Assembly: GCA_946478895.1 (NCBI GenBank)
Contig: CAMLDY010000014.1
Location: 1 to 39,321 of the forward strand
Direction of reading: 5' to 3'
Source of the DNA: an uncultured Gemmatimonadota bacterium
Lineage (GTDB): Bacteria; Gemmatimonadota; Gemmatimonadetes; Gemmatimonadales; Gemmatimonadaceae
DNA: 39,321 nucleotides
The notes under the pieces were generated by a model, which did not search any database, was not told the origin of the DNA, and saw only the letters and a program-made list of their open reading frames with translations. The position numbers were made by a program, and so were the translations under genes. Of the stretch, positions 16,511 through 24,645 are shown piece after piece. How positions within the stretch are numbered: position 1 is the first letter of the stretch; every line of letters begins with the position of its first letter.

Positions 16511-16765
16511 ATGTTCAGGCTCTTAGGCGGGACGCTCGTCGCAACCCTGGCTATCGCGTGTTCAAACAAGCCCGAACTTCAAGTTCCCGGCGGGGCTACC
16601 TTCACGCTGGTTCAAGGAGACTCCGTCGCGGTGCTCGGCGGTCAGGCCGCAAAGCAGTCGGATTCAGTCGCCGTCCTTGGCGGCCAGGGTATGTGCACCA
16701 TAACCATCAACCAAATACTGCCCGATACGACTACCCATCAGTATTGGATCGTCGTCAAGTGTTAG
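16511..16765 (+). CDS. Small lipoprotein with an internal DSVAVLGGQ repeat
   Basis: 84-aa protein with a lipoprotein signal (lipobox LAIAC, Cys17). The mature part contains two copies of the 9-residue block DSVAVLGGQ, 13 residues apart, then a C-terminal strand region with two Cys (TCTI-type Cys62 region and the last residue). ATG 16511 has an excellent ribosome-binding site (GGAGG at 16501-16505). It lies 38 nt after the kinase gene on the same strand, so it may be co-transcribed and could interact with the kinase's extracytoplasmic sensor; this is inference. No recognised family. Confidence 0.75.
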   Translation: MFRLLGGTLVATLAIACSNKPELQVPGGATFTLVQGDSVAVLGGQAAKQSDSVAVLGGQGMCTITINQILPDTTTHQYWIVVKC

Positions 16766-16890
16766 TGGCCTAAAGTCTCGCTGCGGGGCAACGGCGAATT
16801 AAGCCGTCTGGCTTACGCGTTATTGCGCGCCGGGTGTGCGGTTTTTGCGAAATACGGGGCGAGTTCATTACCGCAACCGAGGATAAACGT

Positions 16891-17226
16891 ATGAACCGAA
16901 TCAAACTCGCCGCAGTCGCAACAGCATTCGCAGCATTTGCCACCGCTGGGGCCACCGCGCCAACCGCACACCATTCGACCGCCGCCGTCCAGCAGAGCTG
17001 TGCTGCCGCACCCGCGGTCGCGAATACCTATCTGCGCGCCCAGGCGGGCAGGAAACTCACCATGACACGTGGTGAGGTGGTCGCCGAGATCACCAAGCTC
17101 ACGGGCACTGACGGCGAATTCGCCGGCCTCAAGCCGTGTGAGTCAGGATACCCGAACGCGGTCCGCTTCTACATCGACGAAGTCATCAAGGCGGGCACCA
17201 ACAACAGCACGCCGCAGGTCGAGTAG
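16891..17226 (+). CDS. Small secreted protein, unknown function
   Basis: 111-aa protein with an N-terminal Sec signal peptide (MNRIKLAAVATAFAAFATAGATA, cleavage about residue 23). The mature chain has two Cys (about residues 36 and 91), possibly a disulfide, and a helical C-terminal region (EVVAEITKLTG, AVRFYIDEVIKAG). ATG 16891 has a GAGGA site about 8 nt upstream. It follows the small lipoprotein gene after 125 bp in which I see no clear promoter. It ends before a strong hairpin. No family recognised. Confidence 0.7.
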   Translation: MNRIKLAAVATAFAAFATAGATAPTAHHSTAAVQQSCAAAPAVANTYLRAQAGRKLTMTRGEVVAEITKLTGTDGEFAGLKPCESGYPNAVRFYIDEVIKAGTNNSTPQVE

Positions 17227-17246
17227 CAGATCGAATTAGCGAGCGA

Positions 17247-17276
17247 GGCGTTTAGTCGATCATTCGGCTAAACGCC
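17247..17276. terminator. Bidirectional hairpin terminator between convergent genes
   Basis: Perfect 9-bp stem GGCGTTTAG/CTAAACGCC (17247-17255 with 17268-17276), extendable by 3 bp with one G-T pair to leave a 6-nt loop. It lies between the ends of the small secreted protein gene and the CotH-like gene. There is no long T-tract on either side. Confidence 0.6.
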
Positions 17277-17299
17277 GGCCGCCCGCGACCCAGCGTCAG

Positions 17300-18418
17300 C
17301 TAGTGCCCGCGCCCAATGCAGGGCTCGATGATCGCGTCCTTCGCCGCGTGACGATCGTTGATGGTCTTGTAGAAATCGTCGAAGTAGCGGAGCGTCGACT
17401 TCACCGTACCGTGATCGATGAGCTTGCCGATCGAGTCGCTGTAAAGCGCGTAGATCGCCGGCCTCTTCTCGTTGAACAACGCGAAGACCTTTTCGTATTC
17501 CGCCGGATCGGTGCAGTAGCCACGGAATAGCCGCTGCCGCACGTTCGGAATGTTCAGACTCGGATCGGGGATCGCATACCGCGCATTGATCACTCCCGAA
17601 AAATCGAAATCGTAGGGCACCGGCGCGATCGTACCCTGGGTGCCGAAAAAGAGCTCGACGTTGTGAAGCGCACCAATGGAGAAATCGGTGTTGCCGATGA
17701 AATACTGGAACACGCCGAACAGCGCATCCTGGAAAGGATCGAGATCGGCGGGTAACGCGCCCTTCTGCTCGAGCACCCTTCCGCCCAGACGGGCACCCAG
17801 CGCGTTCGGCTCCTCCATGATGAATCCGTATCGCTTCGCGCGAATCTTTCCGCTCCCGCTGTCGGCATAATTGAACTTGAGCAGCCGCACCCGGTGGCTC
17901 ACCGGAGTGAGCAGGCCGTAAATGCGATAAAGCTGATACTCCTGCAGGATGTACTGCTCGTAGAGATCGTTGTCCTGGCAGTAGCTCACCAGCTTTGGCT
18001 TGTCGAGCTTGTGGAAGATCGTTCCCTTGGTCGTCTCGCCCTTGAAGTTGAGACGCAGCGGCGGGAAGTCGCACATCTTGAGACGCCAGATGCCGCGCGT
18101 CCGCGCCTCCAGCGGCACCGTCACAGCGCTGCCGCTGTCGCCCTTGTACGACAGCGTCGCGGGACGCCATGGGGGATCGGCCCGCCTGTCGCCGCGGATC
18201 TTTCCGATGTTGGTGGTAAAGGTGACCTCGAGCGGCTGCTCGGATGCGAAGAAAGCGGAGGCCGATCGGGCCTTCGTCGAATCCTGAGCGCCGTGCGCCG
18301 TGGCTGTCGCTGCGCTCGCCACCTTCACCGAGTCCTGGCCGCCGGCGGGGCCGGCAAAATATGCCGCGTCGATGAAACAGACCGCGGCAATCAAGGGGTG
18401 CACGGATCGCATGCGCAT
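17300..18418 (-). CDS. Exported CotH-like/atypical-kinase-fold protein
   Basis: 372-aa protein with a signal peptide (residues 1-27). The core from PLEVTFTTNIGKIRGDR through RTRGIWRLKMCDFPPLRLNF, then LVSYCQDNDLYEQYILQEYQLYRIYGLL, IRAKRYGFIMEE and GNTDFSIGALHNVELF ... PVPYDFDFSGV resembles the CotH spore-coat kinase fold. The NTDFS and DFDFSG segments would be the catalytic-loop and metal-binding Asp equivalents. An extracytoplasmic protein or polymer phosphorylation role is possible but unproven, and many such proteins are annotated hypothetical. Two in-frame ATGs (18418 and 18412) share one GGAGG; the first is taken. Convergent with the secreted protein gene and divergent from the phosphodiesterase gene. 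Confidence 0.65.
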   Translation of the reverse strand: MRMRSVHPLIAAVCFIDAAYFAGPAGGQDSVKVASAATATAHGAQDSTKARSASAFFASEQPLEVTFTTNIGKIRGDRRADPPWRPATLSYKGDSGSAVTVPLEARTRGIWRLKMCDFPPLRLNFKGETTKGTIFHKLDKPKLVSYCQDNDLYEQYILQEYQLYRIYGLLTPVSHRVRLLKFNYADSGSGKIRAKRYGFIMEEPNALGARLGGRVLEQKGALPADLDPFQDALFGVFQYFIGNTDFSIGALHNVELFFGTQGTIAPVPYDFDFSGVINARYAIPDPSLNIPNVRQRLFRGYCTDPAEYEKVFALFNEKRPAIYALYSDSIGKLIDHGTVKSTLRYFDDFYKTINDRHAAKDAIIEPCIGRGH

Positions 18419-18493
18419 ACCGCCTCCACGTCGATGCTGTCGGGCCCTGAAAGGGCGCTCGAATATCGGGGCGACCGGCCGAACGCGCCATAG

Positions 18494-18521
18494 TTGCCTT
18501 GGGCGGCGCATCAGGTATGAT
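18494..18521 (+). promoter_or_regulatory. Promoter for a leaderless phosphodiesterase transcript
   Basis: TTGCCT (18494-18499) and TATGAT (18516-18521) are separated by 16 nt. The -10 ends 6 nt before ATG 18528, and those 6 nt contain no Shine-Dalgarno, so transcription should start at the ATG. Confidence 0.6.
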
Positions 18522-18527
18522 TGCCGG

Positions 18528-20102
18528 ATGCGACAACTAATCCCGGCGCTCATCGCGATTTCGCTGCTGGCGCACCGCGCGCCCTGCCAGGCGAGCAATC
18601 CTCCAGCACCTTCGCTGATCGTCCTGATCAGCGTCGACCAGTTCCGCGGCGATTACATCGATCGCTTCGGCCCGCAGCTCCAGGGCGGCCTGGCGCGGCT
18701 GTCACACGGAGCGTGGTTCACCAATGCGCATCACGACCACGCGCTCACCGAAACTGCTCCCGGACACGCGACCCTTCTCTCCGGACGCTTTCCCCGCTCC
18801 ACCGGCATCATCGCGAACTGGTCGGGCGTCGAAGACCCGATGACCCTGCTCGTCGGAGCGCCGAAAGGCGTCGGTGCGTCTCCGCGGCGGTTCCAGGGCA
18901 CGACCCTGGTCGATTGGCTGCGTGCGAGAGACCCGCGATCCCGCGCGCTCTCGGTGTCGATGAAGGATCGGGCGGCGATTTTGCCGATCGGTCGGTCGCA
19001 CTCCGAGGTCTACTGGTACTACCCGGACGGCCGCTTCACCACCAGCACTTATTACCGCGACACCCTACCCGATTGGGTGAACGCATTCAACGCGCGACAC
19101 GAGCCGCAAAGCTTCGCCGGCAAGAGCTGGACGCTGCTGCTTCCGGACAGCGCGTACCACGAAGCGGACAGCGTCAGCGTCGAGATGGGAGGGCACGATG
19201 TTGTCTTCCCCCACGCCCTTCCGCCTGAAGGCGACAAGGCCGCAAATCAGATCAGACGCTCGCCGTGGATGGACGCGGTGACGCTGGACTTCGCCCTGGC
19301 CGGCGTCAATGCGCTCGGACTCGGCAAAGGACCGCACACCGATGTGCTCGCAATCTCCCTCTCGGCGACAGATGTAATCGGGCACAGCTACGGTCCCGAC
19401 TCACGGGAGATGCACGACAACATCCTCCGCCTCGATCGCAACCTCGGCGTGTTTCTCGATTCCCTGTTCAGGCTGCGGGATTCAACGCGCATTGCGATTG
19501 CCCTGAGCGGAGATCACGGCAGTGGAACCATCCCCGAGCTGGTGGCGAAATCCGTGAGACCTGCGCCGACGCGCGTCAATGCGGCCGCCCTCGCGGACGG
19601 CCTGACGGGAATCGCCGCGCTCGCCAACCTCGACACCACCCTGATCGGTCTCGACGGGCACATGGTAATCGTCGATCCGTCCCTGGCGAAGAGTCGGCGC
19701 GCCGGCGTGGACAGCGTGCTCACGGTGTTCGCGACGCAGGTCAGAAGTCTGCCCGGAATCGCGCGCGTCGATCGGCTGCGGGATCTGCTGCGCGGCGACA
19801 CCATCAACGATCCCGTCGCCCGGCGCTGGGTCCACCAACTGCCCGCCAACGGCAACGTGGAGATGGTCATCACCCTCACACCGCTCAGCATCTTCGGTGG
19901 AATCGTCGCCACCCACGGCTCGCCTTACAACTACGACTCCAACGTTCCACTGATCTTCAGTGGGCCGTGGTTCGCGCCGGGGCGCTACGGCGAGTTCGTG
20001 CGCACCGTCGATCTTGCCCCCACCCTCGCCGCGGTTGCCGGCGTTACGCCGGGCGAGAAGATCGACGGTGTCGTGCTGCGTCAGGCTCTGAAAGAGCGCT
20101 AG
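18528..20102 (+). CDS. Exported type I phosphodiesterase / PafA-like alkaline phosphatase
   Basis: 524-aa periplasmic metalloenzyme of the alkaline phosphatase superfamily. Signal peptide residues 1-21. The two-zinc site is recognisable: Asp37 in SVDQFRGDY, the nucleophile Thr76 in ETAPGHATLLSG, ATDVIGHSYGP (Asp and His), SGDHGSG (Asp-His) and THGSPYNYD (His). This pattern fits phosphodiesterase/nucleotide pyrophosphatase and PafA-type monoesterases that release phosphate from organic phosphates. An upstream open frame to 18300 is antisense to the CotH-like gene and is not used. Its stop codon overlaps that of the opposite-strand S41-like gene in a shared CTAG (20099-20102). Confidence 0.9.
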   Translation: MRQLIPALIAISLLAHRAPCQASNPPAPSLIVLISVDQFRGDYIDRFGPQLQGGLARLSHGAWFTNAHHDHALTETAPGHATLLSGRFPRSTGIIANWSGVEDPMTLLVGAPKGVGASPRRFQGTTLVDWLRARDPRSRALSVSMKDRAAILPIGRSHSEVYWYYPDGRFTTSTYYRDTLPDWVNAFNARHEPQSFAGKSWTLLLPDSAYHEADSVSVEMGGHDVVFPHALPPEGDKAANQIRRSPWMDAVTLDFALAGVNALGLGKGPHTDVLAISLSATDVIGHSYGPDSREMHDNILRLDRNLGVFLDSLFRLRDSTRIAIALSGDHGSGTIPELVAKSVRPAPTRVNAAALADGLTGIAALANLDTTLIGLDGHMVIVDPSLAKSRRAGVDSVLTVFATQVRSLPGIARVDRLRDLLRGDTINDPVARRWVHQLPANGNVEMVITLTPLSIFGGIVATHGSPYNYDSNVPLIFSGPWFAPGRYGEFVRTVDLAPTLAAVAGVTPGEKIDGVVLRQALKER

Positions 20103-20551
20103 AGCGCGGGATAGTCGGACACGAACTGGGGCGCCGCATATTGCCCCAGGAGCGTCGCCGTCGCTTGCAGCGCCGAGAAGGTGTTCGATCCGGTGACGAC
20201 GATCAGCCCGCCCGCCCGCGCGAACCGATCGCGAGCGACGATTCCGTGAACGAGTGGCGCGGCGAGACGGGCATCGGTGCCGCTGACCCCGCGTAGATCG
20301 ACCACCAGCCGCCGCGCACCGGCCGCATCGGCACTGGCGAACATCCGGTGCATGAATGCGTGTGGTGCTTCCGCATCGCCCGACCGTGGCGCGGTGAGCC
20401 GAACGTACACAGTACCTGTCGTGGTATTGATCGAGAACGAGCTGCTGGACGCGGATCTATTAACCACCGCGTTCATGGTGTCGGTCGGCGCCGCCGTCGG
20501 CTCGGCGCAGGCCAGTGCGGCCAGCGCCAGAGCTGCGCGTATCATTGGCAT
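20099..20551 (-). CDS. Short lipoprotein with a truncated S41-protease-like domain
   Basis: 150-aa protein with a lipoprotein signal (LAALAC, Cys15). The mature chain GTVYVRLTAP ... ARRLVVDLRGVSGTDARLAAPLVHGI ... GLIVVTGSNTFSALQATATLL ... APQFVSDYPAL follows the C-terminal half of S41 (tail-specific/tricorn-type) peptidases, including the TFSA segment that carries the catalytic Ser. The usual N-terminal half and the region after the FVGEPTG-type motif are missing, and the Lys usually found later is absent. It is probably non-catalytic or decayed. It starts 8 nt after the secreted HEAT gene and is likely co-transcribed with it. ATG 20551 is chosen; 20545 is an alternative. Confidence 0.65.
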   Translation of the reverse strand: MPMIRAALALAALACAEPTAAPTDTMNAVVNRSASSSSFSINTTTGTVYVRLTAPRSGDAEAPHAFMHRMFASADAAGARRLVVDLRGVSGTDARLAAPLVHGIVARDRFARAGGLIVVTGSNTFSALQATATLLGQYAAPQFVSDYPAL

Positions 20552-20559
20552 CTTCGATC

Positions 20560-21969
20560 TCACGGAAAGGGACGCGGACGCGGCCACGGCCATGGCCATG
20601 GATCGAAGGACCGAGCACCCGCGATGCCACGCACCGCGGCTTCGCGAACCGCTGGGTCGGTGGAGCTGAGTAGCTGCGTAAGAGTTTCCTGGGAACTTTC
20701 CCCGGATTTCATCATCGCCCGAATCAACGCGCGGCGCACTCGATCGTTCTTCTCGACCTTGAGCGCATCCCGAATCGCCGGCAACGCTGATACATCCTCG
20801 AGCTGCCCGAGCGCCCACGCAGATTTGAGACGCACGTCGGTGTTGTCGTCGGTGAGCAGTCGCAGCAGTCCCGGCGGCGCCTTCACGTTCTCGTCGAGCT
20901 GACCAATCGCCCACGCCGCTGTACCGCGTACACTGGGATTGCGGTCGGCGGTCGCCGCTGCAAGAACGTCCAGCGATGACCGATCCTCGAGGTTGCCGAT
21001 CGACCAGACCGCGGTCTCACGCACTCTTTCCTCAGAATCGCCGCGAAGTGCCGCGCTGAGCGCAGGCACCGCGCGCCGGTCCTGGATGTTGCCGAGCGCC
21101 CAGGCGCTCATTTCCCTGACCCTGGCGTCGGCGTCGTGCGCGAGCACACCGGTGAGGGCGTCCACGGCTTCGCGAGCTTCCATATTCCCCAGCGCCCACG
21201 CCGCTACCCTGCGCACCGACGCTGCGTTGTCCTCGCGCACGACCTTGATCAGGGCGCCGACTGCGGCCGTCGACTCCATGTGACCGACCGCGGCGACTGC
21301 CGCTTCACGAACTTTCTCGGCGTCGTCGCTGAAAAGATTGATCAGCGGGCTCAGCGCGCGACCATTTTCGATGCGGCCGAGCGCCCACGCAGAGTTGGCG
21401 CGCACATCGGTGGATTGATCGCGCAGCGTGCGAATGAGTGGATCGACCGCGTTCGGTGCTTCGACGAGACCGAGGCCGAGCGCGGCCACGGTCTTCATGC
21501 CCGGATCCGCCGAGCCGAGGCGGGTGACGAGATCGCCTCCGACGGCCTCGGCTTTCTGGGTGCCGATCAATCGCACGGACAGCTCGCGCACGCAGGCGTC
21601 GTCCGACCCCAATCCTTCGAACAATTTCTGAATGTCGGCCGCAGACAGCGCGTCGCGGAAACGACGATCATCGCTCGTCGCCACCACTGGTGTGAGCGGC
21701 GTGACGGGGGCATCGCTGCCGTTTCCCCAGCCCCAGTTGTTCACCGCGCGGGAAGCCAGTGAGCAGATCATCGGCGGCGCACCACGCGCCGCGGTCAGCA
21801 GCGCGGCGACATCGATCGGCGCCGCGGTCGATCGCCCATCGACGCTGCCTGCTTCAAAGCCTCCCGACATTTCGCCGGCCCGCGTGCCTATCGGCGCTCC
21901 GCTCAGTGACGAGAACGCAAGCGTCGCGAGTGTCATTCCTATCAGTCGTTGCATCGTTGCTCCGTTCAT
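20560..21969 (-). CDS. Secreted HEAT-repeat protein
   Basis: 469-aa exported protein. Signal peptide about residues 1-26. After a linker (about 30-100), ten or so HEAT/PBS-lyase-type repeats follow (VRxxAAWALGxxxxxxAVxxL), an alpha-solenoid for protein binding. The last residues form a Pro/Trp tail with the pattern P-W-P-x-P-W-P-x-P-R-P-F-P, nearly identical to the tail of the adjacent M56-HEAT protease, so the C-terminal parts are paralogous. A BlaI-type dyad (21992-22005) sits just upstream, as in front of the adjacent repressor gene, predicting joint control. Start codon: ATG 21969 with GAGG at about 9-12 nt; ATG 21954 with GGAG is possible. It may be a soluble ligand, decoy or substrate of the membrane protease, which is inference. 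Confidence 0.85.
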   Translation of the reverse strand: MNGATMQRLIGMTLATLAFSSLSGAPIGTRAGEMSGGFEAGSVDGRSTAAPIDVAALLTAARGAPPMICSLASRAVNNWGWGNGSDAPVTPLTPVVATSDDRRFRDALSAADIQKLFEGLGSDDACVRELSVRLIGTQKAEAVGGDLVTRLGSADPGMKTVAALGLGLVEAPNAVDPLIRTLRDQSTDVRANSAWALGRIENGRALSPLINLFSDDAEKVREAAVAAVGHMESTAAVGALIKVVREDNAASVRRVAAWALGNMEAREAVDALTGVLAHDADARVREMSAWALGNIQDRRAVPALSAALRGDSEERVRETAVWSIGNLEDRSSLDVLAAATADRNPSVRGTAAWAIGQLDENVKAPPGLLRLLTDDNTDVRLKSAWALGQLEDVSALPAIRDALKVEKNDRVRRALIRAMMKSGESSQETLTQLLSSTDPAVREAAVRGIAGARSFDPWPWPWPRPRPFP

Positions 21970-21991
21970 GGTTCCCGCCTCGTGCGGGTAA

Positions 21992-22017
21992 GTTGAAAAA
22001 TCAGCACTGCTGTTCAA
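21992..22017 (-). promoter_or_regulatory. BlaI-type operator and -35 box before the secreted HEAT gene
   Basis: Dyad GTTGA-AAAA-TCAGC (21992-22005, plus-strand reading) lies directly downstream of a TTGAAC -35-like box on the minus strand (22012-22017). The dyad matches, with one base changed, the perfect dyad in front of the blaI-like gene at 24646-24659. The -10 box is unclear. Confidence 0.6.
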
Positions 22018-22047
22018 AAGAGAGGGCGCTCATCGGAGCGCCCTCTC
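22014..22047 (-). terminator. Intrinsic terminator of the M56-HEAT gene
   Basis: On the minus strand a 12-bp GC-rich stem (22020-22047, 4-nt loop at 22032-22035) is followed by CTTTTG (22014-22019). It lies 7 nt after the M56-HEAT stop codon, so the downstream HEAT gene needs its own promoter. Confidence 0.75.
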
Positions 22048-22053
22048 CGAGTA

Positions 22054-24189
22054 CTAGTTCGGAAACGGGCGCGGCTCGGGCCAGGGCCGCGGCCATGGAC
22101 CCGTCGCATGCCCCCCAGCGAGAGCGCGCACCGCGATCGTTCTGATCTCCTGATCCTTCGACTCCAGCAGACCCTTCAGTGCGTCGACGGACTTTTCACC
22201 GACCGCCGCGAGGGCTCTGATGTACGCGACCTGCAGATCCTTGTCCTGTTCGCGTTTGAGAGCGGCTTCCAGACCCGGAATCGCTGCCGGGTCTTCGATC
22301 TGGAACAGCGCCCAGGCCGCCAGCTCGCGCATCTCCGGATCCTGATCGTTGAGCAAATTGATCAGCGCCGGCGGAGCCTGCCTGAGGTCGGCGTTGCCCA
22401 GTGCCCAGGCAGCGCGCTTTCTCACATCAACACTCTTGTCGGACAGTGCGCCCGCCAACGCGTCGGCCGACGAGCGGTCGCCAACGTTGCCCAGTGCCCA
22501 TGCTGCGCGCGCTCGCACATCAGTGCTCGCATCGCCTCGCAGCGCTGCAGCGAGGGCCTGCTGGCCAACCGAAGAACGGTCGCCTTCAGCCAGCGCCCAC
22601 GCCGCCATCTCACGAACGTCTGCATTCGAATCACGGCGCAATGCGTTGGCGAGAGCGTCGACCGCTACCTGCTCGTCGGCGTACTCCGCCAATCCCCACG
22701 CGGCGATTCGACGCAGCTCGGCGCTGGTGTCGGTGGCAAGAATGCGCGCCAGCAGCACCGGCCGCTCGTCCGTGTCACGTTGCGCCTTGGAGCTGCCTTT
22801 GGTCAGCGCATCCATGATCACCGCCGGCTTGACCGCCGTCGATGCCTGCTCGATGACGCTCTGCAAATAGTCCGGCACAGTCTTCTGCAGCGTACTGGTC
22901 AGCGTCCTTTGTACGGTGCGCTGAATCGTCGATGTCTGTAAGGACTGGTGAGTTTTCGAGCCATCGATGATCTCACGCGAATCCGGGTAACCCTTGGCGT
23001 CGGGCAGCTTCTGCGATGTCGCCAGCTCGAGACTGTCCGTTGCGGTCGGTGCGGTGGCGACTTCCGATTTCTGGGCGGCTGTAGCGCGCGGCGCCGGCGC
23101 GGCGGCACCTACCACGATCGCGATCATCGCCAGGGACGCAATCAATCCCAGCGACTGCCTGCGGCTCGGACTCACGTGACGCAGCTCCGGATCGAGAATG
23201 GCGAGCATGCGCCCCTCGAATTCCTTGCGGCGCGCCATCGCCAACGCAACGGAAGGCGTGGCGTCCTTGCGAACGCTTGTAACAATGTCGAGCAGATGCT
23301 CGGCGTAGTCGGTCGCGCGCGCGCCGCACGCCAGGGCGAGATCGTCGCAAGCGCGCTCGCTCTCGGCGCGAAGCTGCTTTGCCGCCGTCCAGACGAGCGG
23401 GTGGAACCAGTAGAACGCGCACGCGAGCCGGCCGAGGGTGTGACCGACGAGATCGTGGCGCCGCACGTGTGCGAGCTCGTGGAGCAACACTGCACGCCGG
23501 CGGTCGAGCGACCAGGTGTCACACTCTGCCGGCAACACAATGGTCGGAGTGAAAACACCGCAGGCAAACGGCATCTTGGCGTCCTCGCTGCGCAGCAGCC
23601 GCGGCGGCTCCTCGAGCGAGAGTCTGTCCGAGACTTCCCAAAGCGGGTTCAGCCAGTCCTCAGAATCGAGCGGACGCGAGCGATTCACGATGCGCTTCAC
23701 CAGCATCGCGGCATAGCCCAGCCACGCTGCGATGACCAGCATGACGGCCGCCCAGATAACGAAAACGATCGACAGGCCGCTGAGCAGTGGCGACGTCGAA
23801 GCCGATTCCGTTGACGCGGCGCGCGTCGAGTGATTTGCATCGGCGGTCGCGACACTCGGTGCGCCAATCGTGGCGCTTTGATCCGATCCGGCACGCAGCG
23901 CGACCGGCGCGCTGCTTGTCGCGGGCGCCTGGCCCCTCACTGCCCCGGACTCGGGAGGCAAAATGCGCAACGAGATCGGCGACCACGCGGCGAGCGCGGG
24001 TACGAGCAGCAATCCGGACAGCGACACCAGCCACACAAGGTGCCGCGCGCCCGCGGAAGTCCGCTGCATGGTGAGCGTTATCGCGATTGCGAGCAGCAGG
24101 ATCACGGTCGCCTTCACCAGCAACAGGATCATCGATGTACTGGGTCCGCTGAGGGATGAGGCGATCGTCGAGAAAATCGTAGATGACAT
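22054..24189 (-). CDS. M56 (BlaR1-type) membrane protease with C-terminal HEAT repeats
   Basis: 711-aa membrane protease. Transmembrane helices about 20-40, 48-68, 137-162 and 347-366. The M56 zinc site HELAH is at 237-241, with the family's FYWFHPLVW (259-267) and ESERACDD (276-283) motifs, so catalysis looks intact. Where BlaR1 carries a penicillin-binding sensor after the last helix, this protein has a linker (370-470) and about six HEAT repeats (490-692, WALA/WALG motifs), then the tail GPWPRPWPEPRPFPN. In BlaR1/MecR1, signal binding activates cleavage that inactivates the BlaI repressor; by analogy the HEAT domain may sense a protein ligand. It starts 5 nt after the blaI-like gene, with GGAGG 9 nt before ATG 24189. 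An intrinsic terminator follows. Confidence 0.92.
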   Translation of the reverse strand: MSSTIFSTIASSLSGPSTSMILLLVKATVILLLAIAITLTMQRTSAGARHLVWLVSLSGLLLVPALAAWSPISLRILPPESGAVRGQAPATSSAPVALRAGSDQSATIGAPSVATADANHSTRAASTESASTSPLLSGLSIVFVIWAAVMLVIAAWLGYAAMLVKRIVNRSRPLDSEDWLNPLWEVSDRLSLEEPPRLLRSEDAKMPFACGVFTPTIVLPAECDTWSLDRRRAVLLHELAHVRRHDLVGHTLGRLACAFYWFHPLVWTAAKQLRAESERACDDLALACGARATDYAEHLLDIVTSVRKDATPSVALAMARRKEFEGRMLAILDPELRHVSPSRRQSLGLIASLAMIAIVVGAAAPAPRATAAQKSEVATAPTATDSLELATSQKLPDAKGYPDSREIIDGSKTHQSLQTSTIQRTVQRTLTSTLQKTVPDYLQSVIEQASTAVKPAVIMDALTKGSSKAQRDTDERPVLLARILATDTSAELRRIAAWGLAEYADEQVAVDALANALRRDSNADVREMAAWALAEGDRSSVGQQALAAALRGDASTDVRARAAWALGNVGDRSSADALAGALSDKSVDVRKRAAWALGNADLRQAPPALINLLNDQDPEMRELAAWALFQIEDPAAIPGLEAALKREQDKDLQVAYIRALAAVGEKSVDALKGLLESKDQEIRTIAVRALAGGHATGPWPRPWPEPRPFPN

Positions 24190-24194
24190 CGGTG

Positions 24195-24614
24195 CTACCT
24201 CCCGCTCTGCCGCGCGCGGCGAATGCTGTTGCGCAGCCGCTTGATCTCGGCGTCGCTCAGGTCAACATCGGACATCCGGAGTAATGCTGTCACCGCCTGC
24301 TCGGTGCTGTCACCGAAGTAGGTGCGGACGACGTGCGCGAGCACATCCTCGCGCGCTGTCTCGGTCGGCTTGGCGGGATAGTAGATGTAGCGGGGTCCGT
24401 CCTCGCGGTGCTTGATCAGCTCCTTCTCGCCGAGGATGCGCAGCACCGACCGCACCGCCGAATAGGTCGGTGGATCGGGCAGATCCGCCATGATCTCGGC
24501 GACAGTCGCCCCGGAGCGGCGGTGCAGGATGTCCATTACCTGTCTCTCGCGCCGGGAGAGCGCGGCGGTCGCTGGTGTTGCGTCTGTTTGTTTCGGCATC
24601 ACTGTGGCAGCCAT
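24195..24614 (-). CDS. BlaI/MecI/CopY-family repressor (module 1)
   Basis: 139-aa winged-helix repressor. The N-terminal DNA-binding half (about 20-90) has the family pattern LSRRERQVMDILHR, TVAEIMADLPDPPTYSAVRSVLRILGEKELI and GPRYIYYPA; the C-terminal helices (92-139) dimerise. Paired with the M56-HEAT protease (5-nt gap), as blaI is with blaR1. Two dyads of form G(T/C)TGA-N4-TCAAC overlap its promoter, predicting autorepression. Start: ATG 24614, or ATG 24599 five codons later; neither has a clear ribosome-binding site. No beta-lactamase or PBP gene is nearby, so the regulated process is not ordinary beta-lactam resistance. Confidence 0.92.
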   Translation of the reverse strand: MAATVMPKQTDATPATAALSRRERQVMDILHRRSGATVAEIMADLPDPPTYSAVRSVLRILGEKELIKHREDGPRYIYYPAKPTETAREDVLAHVVRTYFGDSTEQAVTALLRMSDVDLSDAEIKRLRNSIRRARQSGR

Positions 24615-24645
24615 GGGGTCGCCCGAAGGCCGGGCCGTGAAAGGT

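Noticed and set aside
20560..22017. TTG start at 22017 for the secreted HEAT protein
   Set aside because: It would begin inside the terminator T-tract and the -35 box of its own promoter.
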